Below, one piece after another: positions 47,427 to 58,390 of a stretch of 64,000 nt of DNA. Position 1 is the first letter of the stretch, and every line of letters starts with the position of its first letter. The notes beneath the pieces were generated by a model that did no database searches, was not told where the DNA came from, and saw nothing but the letters and a program-made list of their open reading frames with translations. The stretch is from Gnetum montanum (taxonomy: Eukaryota; Streptophyta; Gnetopsida; Gnetales; Gnetaceae): the NCBI GenBank assembly GCA_015680685.1, contig MNCI01023815.1:58730-122729 (forward strand), in the 5' to 3' direction. Both the position numbers and the translations under genes were made by a program.

Positions 47427-50400
47427 ATGACACCAAAGATCAAAGGAAAACATGTCAAATTAACAAAGATTGATGAAGTGCAGGAGGGTTTACAGTGGTT
47501 TTCAAAGGCTAGGGTCGAAACGCAGGAGGCTACTCCACTCGCTCGGTAAGTGGTTTTTTACCCTCCTGCATGGCTGTTATTTCCATTGTTATGGCATCGC
47601 AATTGTACCTATTTTGAAGATGAGTGTTATGGTGGGCATTGATACCTGCTCATGCAAGCTATGCTATCGTAGTTTGTATTATTACCACTATCGTTGTTGT
47701 CGGGGATAGACCTTGCGTAGTCACAAGGGTTTGGGTGATGTTGGGCGATGTTGTGTATACATAATGCATAACTAGGAAAGTCCAGGTACTATACCCTTAT
47801 GTAGTATGAATAGGATTTCGTCGTCTCACCCATAAATATTACATGTTACGCTGGGATAATACGCATTATTACTTTTATCGCCATTGTCAGGGATAGACCT
47901 TGCGCGATGGCAAGGTTTTAGGCAGTTTTCGTAATGCATTTCTAGCGTAACTTGCAATCTGCTGGGAATCAAGATAACAGAAACCCTAGTGTTGGGTAAT
48001 GAAGAAAAAAATAATTTCTATGTTGTTCTTACGTTGTTAGTATGTCTACATTGTTGTTCCTAATAGAATTCTGTTTCGTTGTAAAGGATTACGCTAAAGC
48101 CCGTCCTAATCATCTTGGACATCATGGGTGTTCTGTGTTGTTTACATGTCCCCATGGCCAATGTTCCTCCTGCTCATGCTTGTGTAAAGGAGGAGGCGGT
48201 CTTGTTCCGAAGAGGCACACGGGAGTTTCTGTAGTTTTTGTTACGCAATTACAGCGTAATTATTTGGTCGCATCTACCAGCTAAGATAGCCAGCGCCATT
48301 CTGGAGACATTTCTGGCGGACGACTCAATCAACACCGTATGGGTGCAAGACCGTGAATAGAGTGTCAAGGGTTTGAGGCGTTTGTCTTGGATCTGGGATA
48401 TGCCCAGGTTTAATTGTTATCACGTCTACAACACTCTGTTCGTGGCTCGTCATCTTACAACCTATTTTCAGAATCCACCTGGGATTGTGTATTATGTAGG
48501 CAAGTAAGTGTTTCCAGATTATCATAATTATGCTAACTATTTGTCTGAATTAGTAACCCGTGTAAAAAATTATCTACATTCTATGATGTAGGTTTTTTAT
48601 CAATGACGATGGTCTCCAGGGCGATACAGATACATTGTCTATGACTAAAATGGCCATAAAGGAGTTCACCTCTATTAGCAATGTACGTGTTGGTGTTATG
48701 GGACAATTAGAATTGGAAATCCCACATTACCCTAACCGCTATGTTGAATTCTTCTCCAAGTGCAAAAGGCTCGAATGGCTGGATAAGGAGTGGACTTTGG
48801 ATCACCCTCTCACTCTTGCAAACATGCAAGAGAGAATCCCACCGTTCCCTTTGCCTTTTAGACAAGGTAAATTACACTATGATGGTTTATTGTACAATAT
48901 TGGAAACAACGTGCAAAACCGTTTTACTTTGCTATATTCTCTAAACCCTTGTTATATGTTTACAGTTAGGGAATCACGGGAGATCACTATTATGGCCTCC
49001 GAGCATGAAGCGAGCAGTCTTTTGTTTCGTTATGGCAACATAAAAGAAGCACAACATTGGCTTAGCCATAGTGCGGCTCCAGCTGCCCTAACTAATAACC
49101 TCTGGGAAGCTAGACTAATGAAATTATTTTTTTCTGTAACCCCCAACGTTATTGCGGGTGAAATGTTGACCCTAGTTAACTCTTTCAACAGAGAAGCTAA
49201 GCGTCTTTACATACGCGTGCGTAATGTACGTGTAAGTTTTGACATTGACGCTCCACTATTCACTAGATTTTTTGGCATTCTCTCTAATGGCCTTCCAGTA
49301 GAGGAGAAATCAAAAAGGAGTTCTAAGCACTAGAAGGAGATAGAGGAGTGGCTAGGGGTTGTTAAGGAAGTGAAATGAATCCATGCTGATAAAATTGAGC
49401 TGGAGGTGGCCCATACCATTTACCCCCTCTTTCGAGCCTGTGCCTTTCCCAAGTTGCTTTCCCAGGGGAGAATCCTTACCATAGAACAGGCTCAAATCAT
49501 GCGAGAGGTTATGGAGGAGGGGACGCGATATAATTGGACCAGCTACTTTGCTGAAGGCCTGCAAGCTAAAATGGTTAAGCTTCGCAAGAAGCTTGAGTCC
49601 CTCTTCAATGTGTATTTTTCCTTCTTTATAGCTTACTTTCGACATTTTGCCAAATTCTTGGTGATTCAAAGAGATGGAATATGGGTGCAACAGGATCGTC
49701 ACCAAATTTCTAAGCCTTGGATTTCCCAAGTTTTTGGCACTACCCGATTGCAAAATCCTCCTGAAGGCATTGGGGATTCACTCTCACTTACCACTAAGAG
49801 TTTGGCAGTGCCTCGTACACAGGGCCAGGACAGCATGGGTGGAGCGCTCCCTTCTTTCACCAGTAGTGTGTCGAAAGGGAAGTGCCTTGCAGCAAAAATA
49901 GTGGATTTGTTAGTCTAGCGGAAAAAGCCTCATCTGACCGTGGAGTCTGCTAGTCCAACTGACGTAGAGAGGAAGAAGTTGCAAACTAATTTTCACAGGA
50001 ATGATCCCCTAGCTAGTAAGTTAAGAGATGTGTAATTAATTTATATATTTTGTTATGCTACGTACAGACATGGCGTCACGCAGCTTTTGTAAGTATTTTG
50101 TTTAACTGTTTTCTTTAGCAGACAAAGGGTAGAATGTAGCGGAGCTAATCCCTGAAATAGGGGCAATAGTTATACAACGTGAAGGAGGGGGCCTGATTTT
50201 GGAAAAGGAGACCCCTGTTAGTAACGCAGGTAGCACACAGATTCCTATGCGCAAAGAAGAGGTGGAAGTAGAGGATGTTGAAGTCCTTCTGGATGAACTG
50301 GAAAAAAAGGAGCAGCTTGTTGCAAGTGAATTTTCCTTTTCCTCAAAGGGCAGTCTCATGTTACTACCATCAAGGATTTTTTTGAAGAAAGTTTTTGCGT

Positions 50401-51895
50401 TATCGTAATGTTGCAATCATCCTTTATGTCTATCATACTATGTCTAACCCATTTTTCTTTGCATAATAGGTACTTTTGATGATGGCGTTGTGTCCTTTTC
50501 AGCGACACCTACTCAGCATTGAGGTGAGACCCTTGATAAATTTGCCTTTATGGAAGGCATTGCGGAGGATATGATCGGCCGCTTAGAGCAGATTGATCCT
50601 GAGATTGGTACTCAAGTGTTATAACGTAGGGATTGTTGGCATTATGATATTGTATCATTTTGTTACGTCTCACTATTATTTTTATGTTATAGGATCTCGC
50701 CTCAAATGGGATCCCAAAGAGCCCATTGACTTGGACACCGCACTCGAACCCTCACCAGAGCTGACCAAAGTGCCTCGCAGCCTTTACGATGAAATGTGTA
50801 AATGTGCTTTATGCTCAACCCGCTCTTTATGGGAATGCCAGAATGTCAATGAAGCTCTTTGGAAGAGGTTGCATAAGACAGAAAAGGAGAAGACATTCCT
50901 AACTAGTAGGGTTGAGGACTTAAAGTCCCACAATAAATTTTTGTTAGCTTGAGAGGCACATGATGAGAATTGATAGATAGCTATAATTGATTACGCCCGC
51001 TATTGGATGATCGTCAGAAATAATGTCCAAGCTAGTCGTGAACTCATTGAGCAATGGATGCAAATGAATCTTCTAGCCTAGAAGAACCAAGACTGGAAGG
51101 ATTACTGTGCGATGGTCCAAGAATGGGGGCAGACATAGAAAGATCATAAGTACGTGTATAAGAAAGAATGTGCTGCCTATCGCCAACATTACAAGGATTC
51201 TGTAGTTGAAGCGTAGTCCCTTCGACTATTTCTTGATGTCATCAATGCTTTTGGTATGTATGAAAATTTTCAGGAGCAAGTGATAGTAAGTGCCTCTCCA
51301 GGAAGGGAAATGACCCTACCTAGCAGGGAAACCACTATCCCTTCCTTTTTTCCTAAACTGCCCTGATGGACTCCTGTGGAAAAGGGGAAGGTTAAGGCTG
51401 GAACTGATCTAAGAGATGGCGTTTGATCTGAACTTATCGAGGACAAGATCATGCAACATCTATGGGTTGGCTTGGAATAGGTTCCTTTGGCGGCTCACGC
51501 GGGACCATCACAGGTAAGTTGTAGGATTATTGCATTCTTATTATGCATAATCTTGATGGCAATGCTAACGTGTGCATCATGTCAAACCGTAGGATCGAAA
51601 TGAGGAGGATCCTCATGAAAATGAGCATAATGAAGATAATGATCCTCATGAAAAGGGTCTTCACGAGGAGGTGCGTAATTAAGGTGATGGTTCTTGCGAA
51701 GAGGATCTTCATGAGGAGGAGCATAATGAAGATGATGGTCCTCACGGTGAGAAATCCCATGAGGAAGAGCCTTGCAGAGAGGACCACCCTCACAAAGACA
51801 ACCCACAAGGAGAAGGTCCTTACGAGGATGATTTTCTTGAAGTAGAGGTGGAGTTGGATGACACAGGTGGAAGTGTTAGTAAGGGCAACATGTAA
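47427..51895 (+). pseudogene. Antisense eight-exon gene inside element D
   Basis: Exons: 47427-47545, 48087-48503, 48592-48866, 48966-50015, 50122-50322, 50470-50607, 50693-51513 and 51593-51895, total 3324 nt, exactly 1108 codons with the stop. The start MTPKIKGKH, the phases and most exon lengths agree with C. Exon 2 has the HAD-like landmarks (LIILDIMGVL, TREFL, VIIWSHLP, YNTLFVA, NPPG). Exon 4 is the longest conserved block (YPLFRACAFPKLLSQGRIL, YFSFFIAYF). Exon 7 has a coiled coil and exon 8 an acidic, His-containing repeat (EEDPHENEH and similar) ending SVSKGNM. Breaks: in-frame stops, e.g. TAG for CAG in exon 2 and at the end of the 48635-49333 open stretch, and a damaged intron 5 donor (CAAGT). 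Function is unknown. Confidence 0.78.
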
Positions 51896-52009
51896 CGTGG
51901 TCATATTGGTCAACATTTTGTTCTATTGGAATGAGGTAAAAGACAAAAAAAAATTTGGCCTATGTAGGCTGGAGTAAAGATTTTATCTTTCATGAAGTAG
52001 AACAGGTAG
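51896..52009 (-). other. Spacer after the antisense gene in D
   Basis: Short region between the antisense-gene stop and the minisatellite; no gene is seen. It would contain the antisense transcript's 3' end. Confidence 0.4.
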
Positions 52010-52530
52010 CAGGCCGTAAATAGTTTAAGGCCATTGCAAGCCGTCACTAGTTTAAGGCCATTTCGGGCCATCATCATTTTAAGCATAAAAGGATAAATTA
52101 CATTTGCTAGTTTTAGGCCATGGTGGGCCATCATTAGTTTAAGGCCATTTCAGGCCATTATCATCTTAAGCATAAAAGGGTAAATTACATTTGCCAGTTT
52201 TAGGCCATGGTGGGCCGTCATTAGTTTAAGGCCATTTCAGGCCATCATCATCTTAAGCATAAAAGGATAAATTACATTTTCTAGTTTTAAGCCATGGTAG
52301 GCCGTCATTAGTTTAAGGCCATTTTGGGCCATCGTCATCTTGAGCGTAAAAGGATAAATTACATTTGCCAGTTTTAGGCCATGGTGGGCTGTCATTAGTT
52401 TAAGGCCATTTCGAGCCATCGTCATCTTAAGCGTAAAAGGATAAATTACATTTGCTAGTTTTAGGCCATGGTGAGCCATCATTAATTTAAGGCCATTTCG
52501 GGCCATCTTCATCTTAAGCGTAAAAGGATA
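52010..52530 (-). repeat. ~90-bp tandem repeat with TTTTAGGCCATGGTGGGCC in element D
   Basis: About five to six units of roughly 90 bp. Each has CTAGTTTTAGGCCATGGTGG, then CATTAGTTTAAGGCCATTTC and a spacer ATCTTAAGCGTAAAAGG. Units are well conserved, better than in C (28970-29150). It lies directly after the gag-PR stop in element orientation. Confidence 0.9.
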
Positions 52531-55312
52531 ACGTGATACAAGGAAGGGCATAAACTGCGTAATAGTAAACAATGTCGACTGATACAACATTTTATGATAA
52601 CGTGTTCATTTGCTAGCTCTGTAATTGTTTCTTGATTGTTTTTAGGTTTGGCGATGCGTACAGGTGAGAAGGCTTATTATAGCATTCCTCTACGCTACCA
52701 TTTTCTCCCTGGAAAGGTAGTTCAGCCCAAGTTAAGCTTTCATCAGCCACTGTGTTGGCCTATTCAACTGTTGGCATAGGGGTTTGGTCTTCGGGGACCT
52801 CGACCACTTACCCTTGTTCCATTTCTACGTTGTTAACCGCTTGAGTGGTCATCTTATCATCATGGATGATCACTTCCCCTCCTACATAGGGCAAGTGGAT
52901 TTCTTGATGAATGGGTGATGAAACTACCCTTAATTGAGCTAACCAAGACCTCCTTAAGATTATATTGAAGCCGAGCATTTCCTTGACGACGATGAACACT
53001 GTGTTTGTGGGGAATTGATCCTCTGCTACGAAATTGATGTGCACCATTCCCTTAACTTGCACGCTTGCCCCATTAAACGATTTCAGACATGTCGTTGTTG
53101 TGGGATTGATCTAGTCGAGCAAACCCAGTTTGTCCACTATAGGAAATGGGATGACATTGGCAACAGCCCCATCATCCACATGTACTCTACGGATTCTATA
53201 CTGGTTGACCTGGATAGTGATGAAAATGGACGTTGATGTCACCTGACCCTTTTTTGAGTCATCCTTAATGGACTCATCATGAAATGTCAATTTGGAATAT
53301 TGTAGTTTTTCAGCAGTGTGAGGGAGCATGACCGAATGGATTACTTCTTCATCTGCTAGCAAGTTTTTGTCCACCGGTATGGACGTTAGCATGCAAACCA
53401 TGGTTTCGCAATATTTTTGGGATGTCATTAACAAGTCATACAGGCTCAGCTTTGTATTTTTCTGTTTGAGAGCCTGCTTGACTTGCGTAAAAATGTCAAG
53501 GAGATCATGCCCATGATCTGGTTGTTTGTTACCCTTCTCTTCTTCCATTCATCCTAGGAGATGGATTTCTTAGGGTGGAACGACTTCTAGTTGAGGGTTG
53601 TACTTTCTTGGGTAGGGAGAAGGTGGACGCGTTTGTGTAACGTCACCTTTTTTAGAAGAAGGTGGGGCCAGGGGCACCGAAGCAAGAGGTGTAAGCTTGG
53701 GGAGCCCCAATGTAAATCGGTTCCTAGCTGTGTTACCCGTCATACGCACTTCTCTTTTCCCATTAAGTTATGATTGGGACGTTGACTTAGAGGTTTGCTC
53801 CTACGTAGCAGGAGCAACTGACAGCTTTTGGCACCCTGATGACGAAGGGTGCCCTAGGTATGGACGTGGAATAGGCCGTGACTTTACCGGTAATGAGGTG
53901 CGGAATGAAGGTAGGAGATGGGACTCAAAGGATGAAAGGTTGTTGCTAAGCCACACCCATCGATGTTGATGGGCTTGTTGTCTGAGGCGAGTGAGGAGGC
54001 ACACGCAACACAAAGGGTTGCTTCGACTATGCTTGGTCATCACTCTCCGTACCCACTACGTTGATAGTGTACCCTGCGTTATTCACGTTTAACGGGTCCT
54101 AGTACACATGCATGGGTTGGTTTTCGGGATGAACCAGGTTACTGCTATCTAAGATCAGGTCACCTTGATCGATCATACGTTGAATGTCATCTTTCAACAC
54201 CCAGCAGTAATCCGTGTCATGACCGCACAATTGATGGTAGTCGCAAAACCGGTCCAACCTAAAGTTCTTGGGGACTGGCATTTCATTAGGTTGGGCCAAG
54301 GAGGGGTTCTTGAGCAGCTCGCAATGGTGCATGTGGTGTTTTAGAGCTTCCTCAGACACCATCTTGTGTCGAATGTGGCCAGTTCCCAATAATTTCTTTA
54401 GAAGTTCTAAAGGCTTTACAAGTTGGATCGCGTAATTTGAGCAATCCTTACGCTCAAATTTAGGCCTTGGCTACAAAGGTGTTTCAGGGGCGGAAGGAGT
54501 TTCTTGATTGATGCTGTTTGAGCTAGTTGTTAGCTTAGCAGGCTCTACAGATGTTTTCTCGTTGTTGTTTTTCTTCTTGGCCCCCTCAGCAACCGCCGCT
54601 ACTATTGTTGTCGTAGCTTTGCCTTTGTCCTTATCTTTGCTGTGGGCATTTTTGTAGACCACATACACCAGATCTTTGCTAGCCTTTGCCATGTCTTGGA
54701 TGCTCTTAGTCTGAGCAAAGGCTTGGCTAAGGGAGTGGGGAGCAAGGTAGTATAGCTTAGACTTGCTAAAGTTGTTAACTGCCCCCTTGAAGATTGCCAA
54801 TAGATGGGCCTCTGCGATGGGTTCACGGATTTTGTTCAAGGTGGCGCTCCACCGCTATATAAACTTTTGAACCGACTCGAGTGAGTCTTGCTTGACTCCC
54901 ATGAGCTAGTCCAATGTGACTTCCAGTTTTAGGTTGTACTTGAAACGAATCACAAACTGAGTTAACAGCTCCTCCAAAGTTGAAATGGAAGCACGTGGGA
55001 GTGCTCAATACCAATCTAGAGCTTTACCCATTAGGGACATAGCAAAGACAAAGATAATAGTATGTGACCATTGTTGTAATAACAATGATTTAGACCTAAA
55101 AGTAACTAGATGGGCGTTGGGATCACCTCCCCCATTGTATTTCGTAAAATGGGGGAGTGGCATCCTAGGCGGTAATGATAAAACAGGCACTACTGGCCTA
55201 ATAGGATCATCATGGTAAAAATCCATGACTTGTATTGTGTTAGAACTAGTAGCCTTGAGGCATTTAACTTCCTCTGTAAGGGTCTGGATAAGCTGGAAGG
55301 CTTGATCTAGAC

Positions 55313-55366
55313 NNNNNNNNNNNNNNNNNNNNNNNNNNNNNNNNNNNNNNNNNNNNNNNNNNNNNN
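55313..55366. other. Assembly gap (54 N)
   Basis: A run of N. Sequence on its two sides does not continue in the same orientation relative to the gag gene of D. Confidence 0.99.
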
Positions 55367-55990
55367 CTTCATGACGGGCAAGACAATCTAGACTCCCACT
55401 CTAAGGGAGACAATCATGCTAATTTTGCCATGGCCCCTCCCTCCATGACGTCCCGCGTAAATTCATTATTCATGGCTACCATGCCCTTGATACTATCTAA
55501 TACTAACTGAGGCCCGCATTCGCCCCACCTACATTTTCTCTCTATGACTATCCTTCCAGGGAACGACCTGTCACAAATCATTCCTCAGCAATTGCAATTA
55601 CCTAATCCATCTTATCATGCACCTGTGCCCATGTCACCACATGTACATGTGATACCTACTTCACAATTACATACAACACCCACCTTCATCCCGACTCACA
55701 CGACAAGGCTTGCCACTACAGCATGGTGGGTTCCAAACATGCCTCTTGTTGCGCATCCTATGCAGATGTCCCATCTCCCCCTTCATCAAAGCTAGGTCCC
55801 ACTGGTGCTAAACCCCATTACAGGATTGTTGTTTGTGCCCCCGGCCACACAAACGATGTATCCAATGNGTTCTCATTTTTCTTCAAGTTCTTGTGGATAC
55901 ATGGGCAAGTTTGCTGCTAGTTTAGCACAGAGGANGTCCACAAGTCTAGATCAAGCCTTCCAGCTTATCCAGACCCTTACAGAGGAAGTN
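55367..55990 (+). other. Inverted segment of D gag, probable scaffolding error
   Basis: From 55367 to 55989 the gag N-terminal region reads on the plus strand, although D gag is on the minus strand on both sides. The 44 bases at 55946-55989 are the exact reverse complement of 55268-55311, so the same piece appears twice in opposite orientation. Single N characters mark the joints at 55868, 55935 and 55990. A misplaced or flipped contig explains this more simply than a real inversion. Confidence 0.75.
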
Positions 55991-56352
55991 TTTTTGAAGC
56001 CTGAGGGAGCGGCGTGGTTGCATCGGACTAGTTGGTGGCTTGACCACAGGAGGCATAACTTGCATGGTCCAAGGATTCTCAAGGTTGGTAGTGTCAACAA
56101 CGGTGGTTGATGTAGCCATTCTCTACGCAGTTCGGGAGTAATGACGATAAGGATAAAGATCACAAGGGCAAAGGCAAACTAAGGTAATATTCGAGGCTTT
56201 CTATCTTGTAGGATTCCAAAGGAATCGTTGAAGCGACCGATCTGCACCACACAATCTCGTAAACAACCACGGAGGTATTACGTTTACGTCAACCAACAAT
56301 GGGTACAAACAACTTACAAGACTGCCCATAAAGTGTAGATCAGATATGAAGG

Positions 56353-56369
56353 CCCTCCTTCTAGCACCA
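56353..56369 (-). other. Primer binding site of element D
   Basis: The minus strand TGGTGCTAGAAGGAGGG lies six bases inside the 5' LTR and is identical to the site of element C. The priming tRNA is not identified. Confidence 0.65.
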
Positions 56370-56375
56370 GAAAAC

Positions 56376-57906
56376 TGTAACAATGAAAAACGTTAGTCAC
56401 TAGAAATACTGAGCAGAAGTCCGTGTACACAGTTCCAACCCCAGATCCGTGCAAGGGCCGTGCTGGAGAAGACGAATCCGAGGTGCCATGAACGATCTTG
56501 TCAATCAGACAGGGACTTACTTAATCAGTAAAATTTTTGTAATAATTGGATGGCAAAATGATGATTTTTATGAGGAGATATAATATCATTAATCTCAAAG
56601 GTAATTAAAAATGATGTAAATGATTTAAAGCGATTGCAAAATCCATATAGATAGGACACAAGAGATCGGATTTAGAGAGCGTGCAATCCCAAGATTTGGG
56701 ATTTAACTTATGAAAAAAATATGTTGGATACAATGATTACAGGCAGACTTCGGTTTAGACGAAGCACGTGCCAAAAACAAGAAAGCTATTTAAAGATAAA
56801 ATAAGCAAAGGTCGATCTACCTTGTTCTAGCCAATCTGGGCGCAAGGAAGTTAGATCCGAAGAAGAATATTCATTAACCAGCTATTTCTGATCAAGGATT
56901 CTTGCCAATCACCTTCGATGTTCTTATGATCGCTGATCCTCTTTTGCTCTCTTGTTAATCTTTGCCAAAATTTTTCAATGATTGCCAATGAAAGAAAATC
57001 ACTCACGGAGAAAATTTGTCAATCTAGGAAAAATTTTTGCCAACCCTTTGATCTTTGTCAACTGGAATATTTATAAGATTAGGGTCAAGAGAAAAATGCG
57101 GTTTAGATGACACGTGTCCTGAACCTACAACATGTCGTTAGCTTGGTGTGTTTGTGTTTGAAGCTTGCGGCGCCACGCTATATTACGCTCTAAAGCGTAA
57201 TGCATCGTAAACCACTTTTACTGGAGTTTTGGCAACAAACTGTTCTTTGTTTATGCTACAATATGCTAGAGAGTGTATTGTGACGTATGAACTACTGATG
57301 CCTGAATTGTGCTCTCTCTGTCGTTGCTTGTATTACGCTACGTCATGCTAGATTACGCTGCATAGCGTAATTCAGCGTAAAATAATGAACCTGCAAAAAA
57401 TTGAAGTGTTGTCGTCGTGCTTCCTTTATTTCTGATCAATCCTTCTGGGCTTTATTACGCTATACTGCGTAATGTAGCGTAATAGGCCCCTTAACCGAAA
57501 AAGAAAACTTGCTGAAATGTGCGGCACGCTACGGATCGTTGCTTAAGCCTTGAGATTTTGCTGGACAATCGAGGTCTCAAATCTTGTCATCTCTATTGTT
57601 GCGATGGGCTACCTTCTGGCATTACACTGTGTTATGCTACGTTACACTATGTTGCGTAATGCAGCGTAATATGCCAAAAGTTAAGATTTTTCGAAACATA
57701 GAAAACTTGCAAAGTTGAAGGCTTGTCGTTGTGCATCCCTTGTCTTGTTCTATCCTCTGGAGTTTATTATGCTGTGCTGCGTATCATGGCAGAACAGACC
57801 CTTAGCCAGAAAAAGAACTTACTGAGCCACGACTTGTCGCAAATCCTTGCCTGAGTTGCAAGATTTTGCTGAACCATTCAGGTCTCAAAATTTTCACGGT
57901 GTTTCA
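56376..57906 (-). mobile_element. 5' LTR of element D
   Basis: The partner of 40340-41870, of the same length (1531 bp). TATAAATA lies on the minus strand at 57075-57068. U3 dyads of facing TACGCT/AGCGTA words (for example near 57178-57200, 57340-57380, 57455-57482 and 57625-57670) are less decayed here than in the other copy. Confidence 0.93.
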
Positions 57907-58144
57907 GAAGCAGATCTCGTTTTTTCTCATAAATCGATAATATATTTTCACATCAAATCTTTGCCTCATTATACAATCATTAACAAATTTACTGATTAAG
58001 TAAGTCCTTGTCTGATCGGCAAGACCGTTCAGGGCACCTCAGATTCGTTTTCTCCAGCACAGCCCTCGCACGGATCCAGGGTTAAAACTGTGTACATGGA
58101 GATCCACTTAGTGTTTCCAGCAACCGACATTTTCTAGCGTTACA
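57907..58144 (+). mobile_element. 3' LTR of element C, second part
   Basis: It begins with GAAGC, the right target duplication of D, then continues the C LTR exactly where 40339 stopped, ending TTACA at 58144. It matches 24563-24798. Joined length with the first part, less the duplication, is about 1223 bp. Confidence 0.92.
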
Positions 58145-58149
58145 GTACC
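58145..58149. other. Target site duplication of element C, right copy
   Basis: GTACC matches 23573-23577. Confidence 0.9.
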
Positions 58150-58390
58150 AACATTGGCTTTAGGCTTTAAAATTTATAGCAAGTGCTATGAAAAAATAAA
58201 TCCCAATCACCTATAACTTCCATGTTGTAGTTTTGGTCACAAAGGAGGAGGGGTGTGGGGAAGACCAACGTTGATTTTTTTAAAGGTTTTGGCTATAAAA
58301 AATGAAGGAAAAGCTTGAAAATGGTTATGAAAATAATGAATCTGCCTATATAAATTAGGTGAAGGTCCTCTTTTTAGCACCAATAAAAAC
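58150..58390 (-). other. 5' leader and primer binding site of element B
   Basis: This continues the B leader from 23572. Near its right end, 58382-58367 on the minus strand reads TGGTGCTAAAAAGAGG, a decayed version of the C and D primer binding site. It lies eight bases inside the LTR edge. Confidence 0.65.

Larger units (their letters stand above)
52592..56119 (-). pseudogene. gag-pro: Gag-protease polyprotein of element D
   Basis: The start ATG at 56119 gives MATSTTVVDTTNLENPW. The Gag core is at about 55226-54840 (TKYNGGGDPNAHL and following), a basic linker to about 54480, a knuckle-like C-x2-H-x4-H-x4-C at about 54240-54200, and a protease at about 53200-52860 with Asp-Asp-Gly-Ala at 53176-53165. 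The frame closes at 52592, with a point TAA about 70 codons earlier. The N-terminal third is unreliable because of an N gap (55313-55366) and a segment after it in the wrong orientation (to 55990). Gag and protease identity come from similarity to C and to plant Tat elements. Confidence 0.8.
40340..57906 (-). mobile_element. Element D: complete Tat-lineage LTR retrotransposon, 17.6 kb
   Basis: Both ends are LTRs of 1531 bp (40340-41870 and 56376-57906) with TG..CA termini, and the flanks are GGAGC and GAAGC, a 5-bp target duplication with one change. The order on the minus strand is 5' LTR, primer binding site, gag-protease, minisatellite, antisense gene (plus strand), pol, 3' minisatellite, polypurine tract and 3' LTR. 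The first 143 LTR bases differ at about 22 sites between the two copies, about 20 of them transitions, so the insertion is old. A deletion in RT makes it non-autonomous. Confidence 0.93.
23578..58144 (+). mobile_element. Element C: Tat-lineage LTR retrotransposon, split by element D
   Basis: The element is 17.0 kb without the D insertion: 5' LTR 23578-24798, primer binding site 24805-24821, gag-protease 25053-28929, minisatellite 28970-29140, antisense gene 33707-29329, pol 34253-37710, 3' UTR repeats 37740-38150, polypurine tract before 39350, and a 3' LTR interrupted at 40339 and resumed at 57907. It is flanked by GTACC duplications. Both LTRs have TG..CA ends and lengths of about 1221-1223 bp once D is removed. 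The gag start codon, the RT box and an integrase catalytic residue are mutated, so it is defective. Confidence 0.9.

Noticed and set aside
51527-51845. Met/Ile/Arg-rich and Leu/Phe-rich open frames over the last exon of the D antisense gene
   Set aside because: They are other frames of the acidic repeat; the Glu/Asp/His frame is the one that continues exon 7 in phase and reaches a common stop.
52806-52812. GTAAGT at the end of the protease in D as the splice donor of a gag-PR/RT intron
   Set aside because: It looks like a perfect donor, but B and C lack it and their frames continue about 70 conserved codons beyond it. In D it is more likely a point change that created an in-frame TAA.
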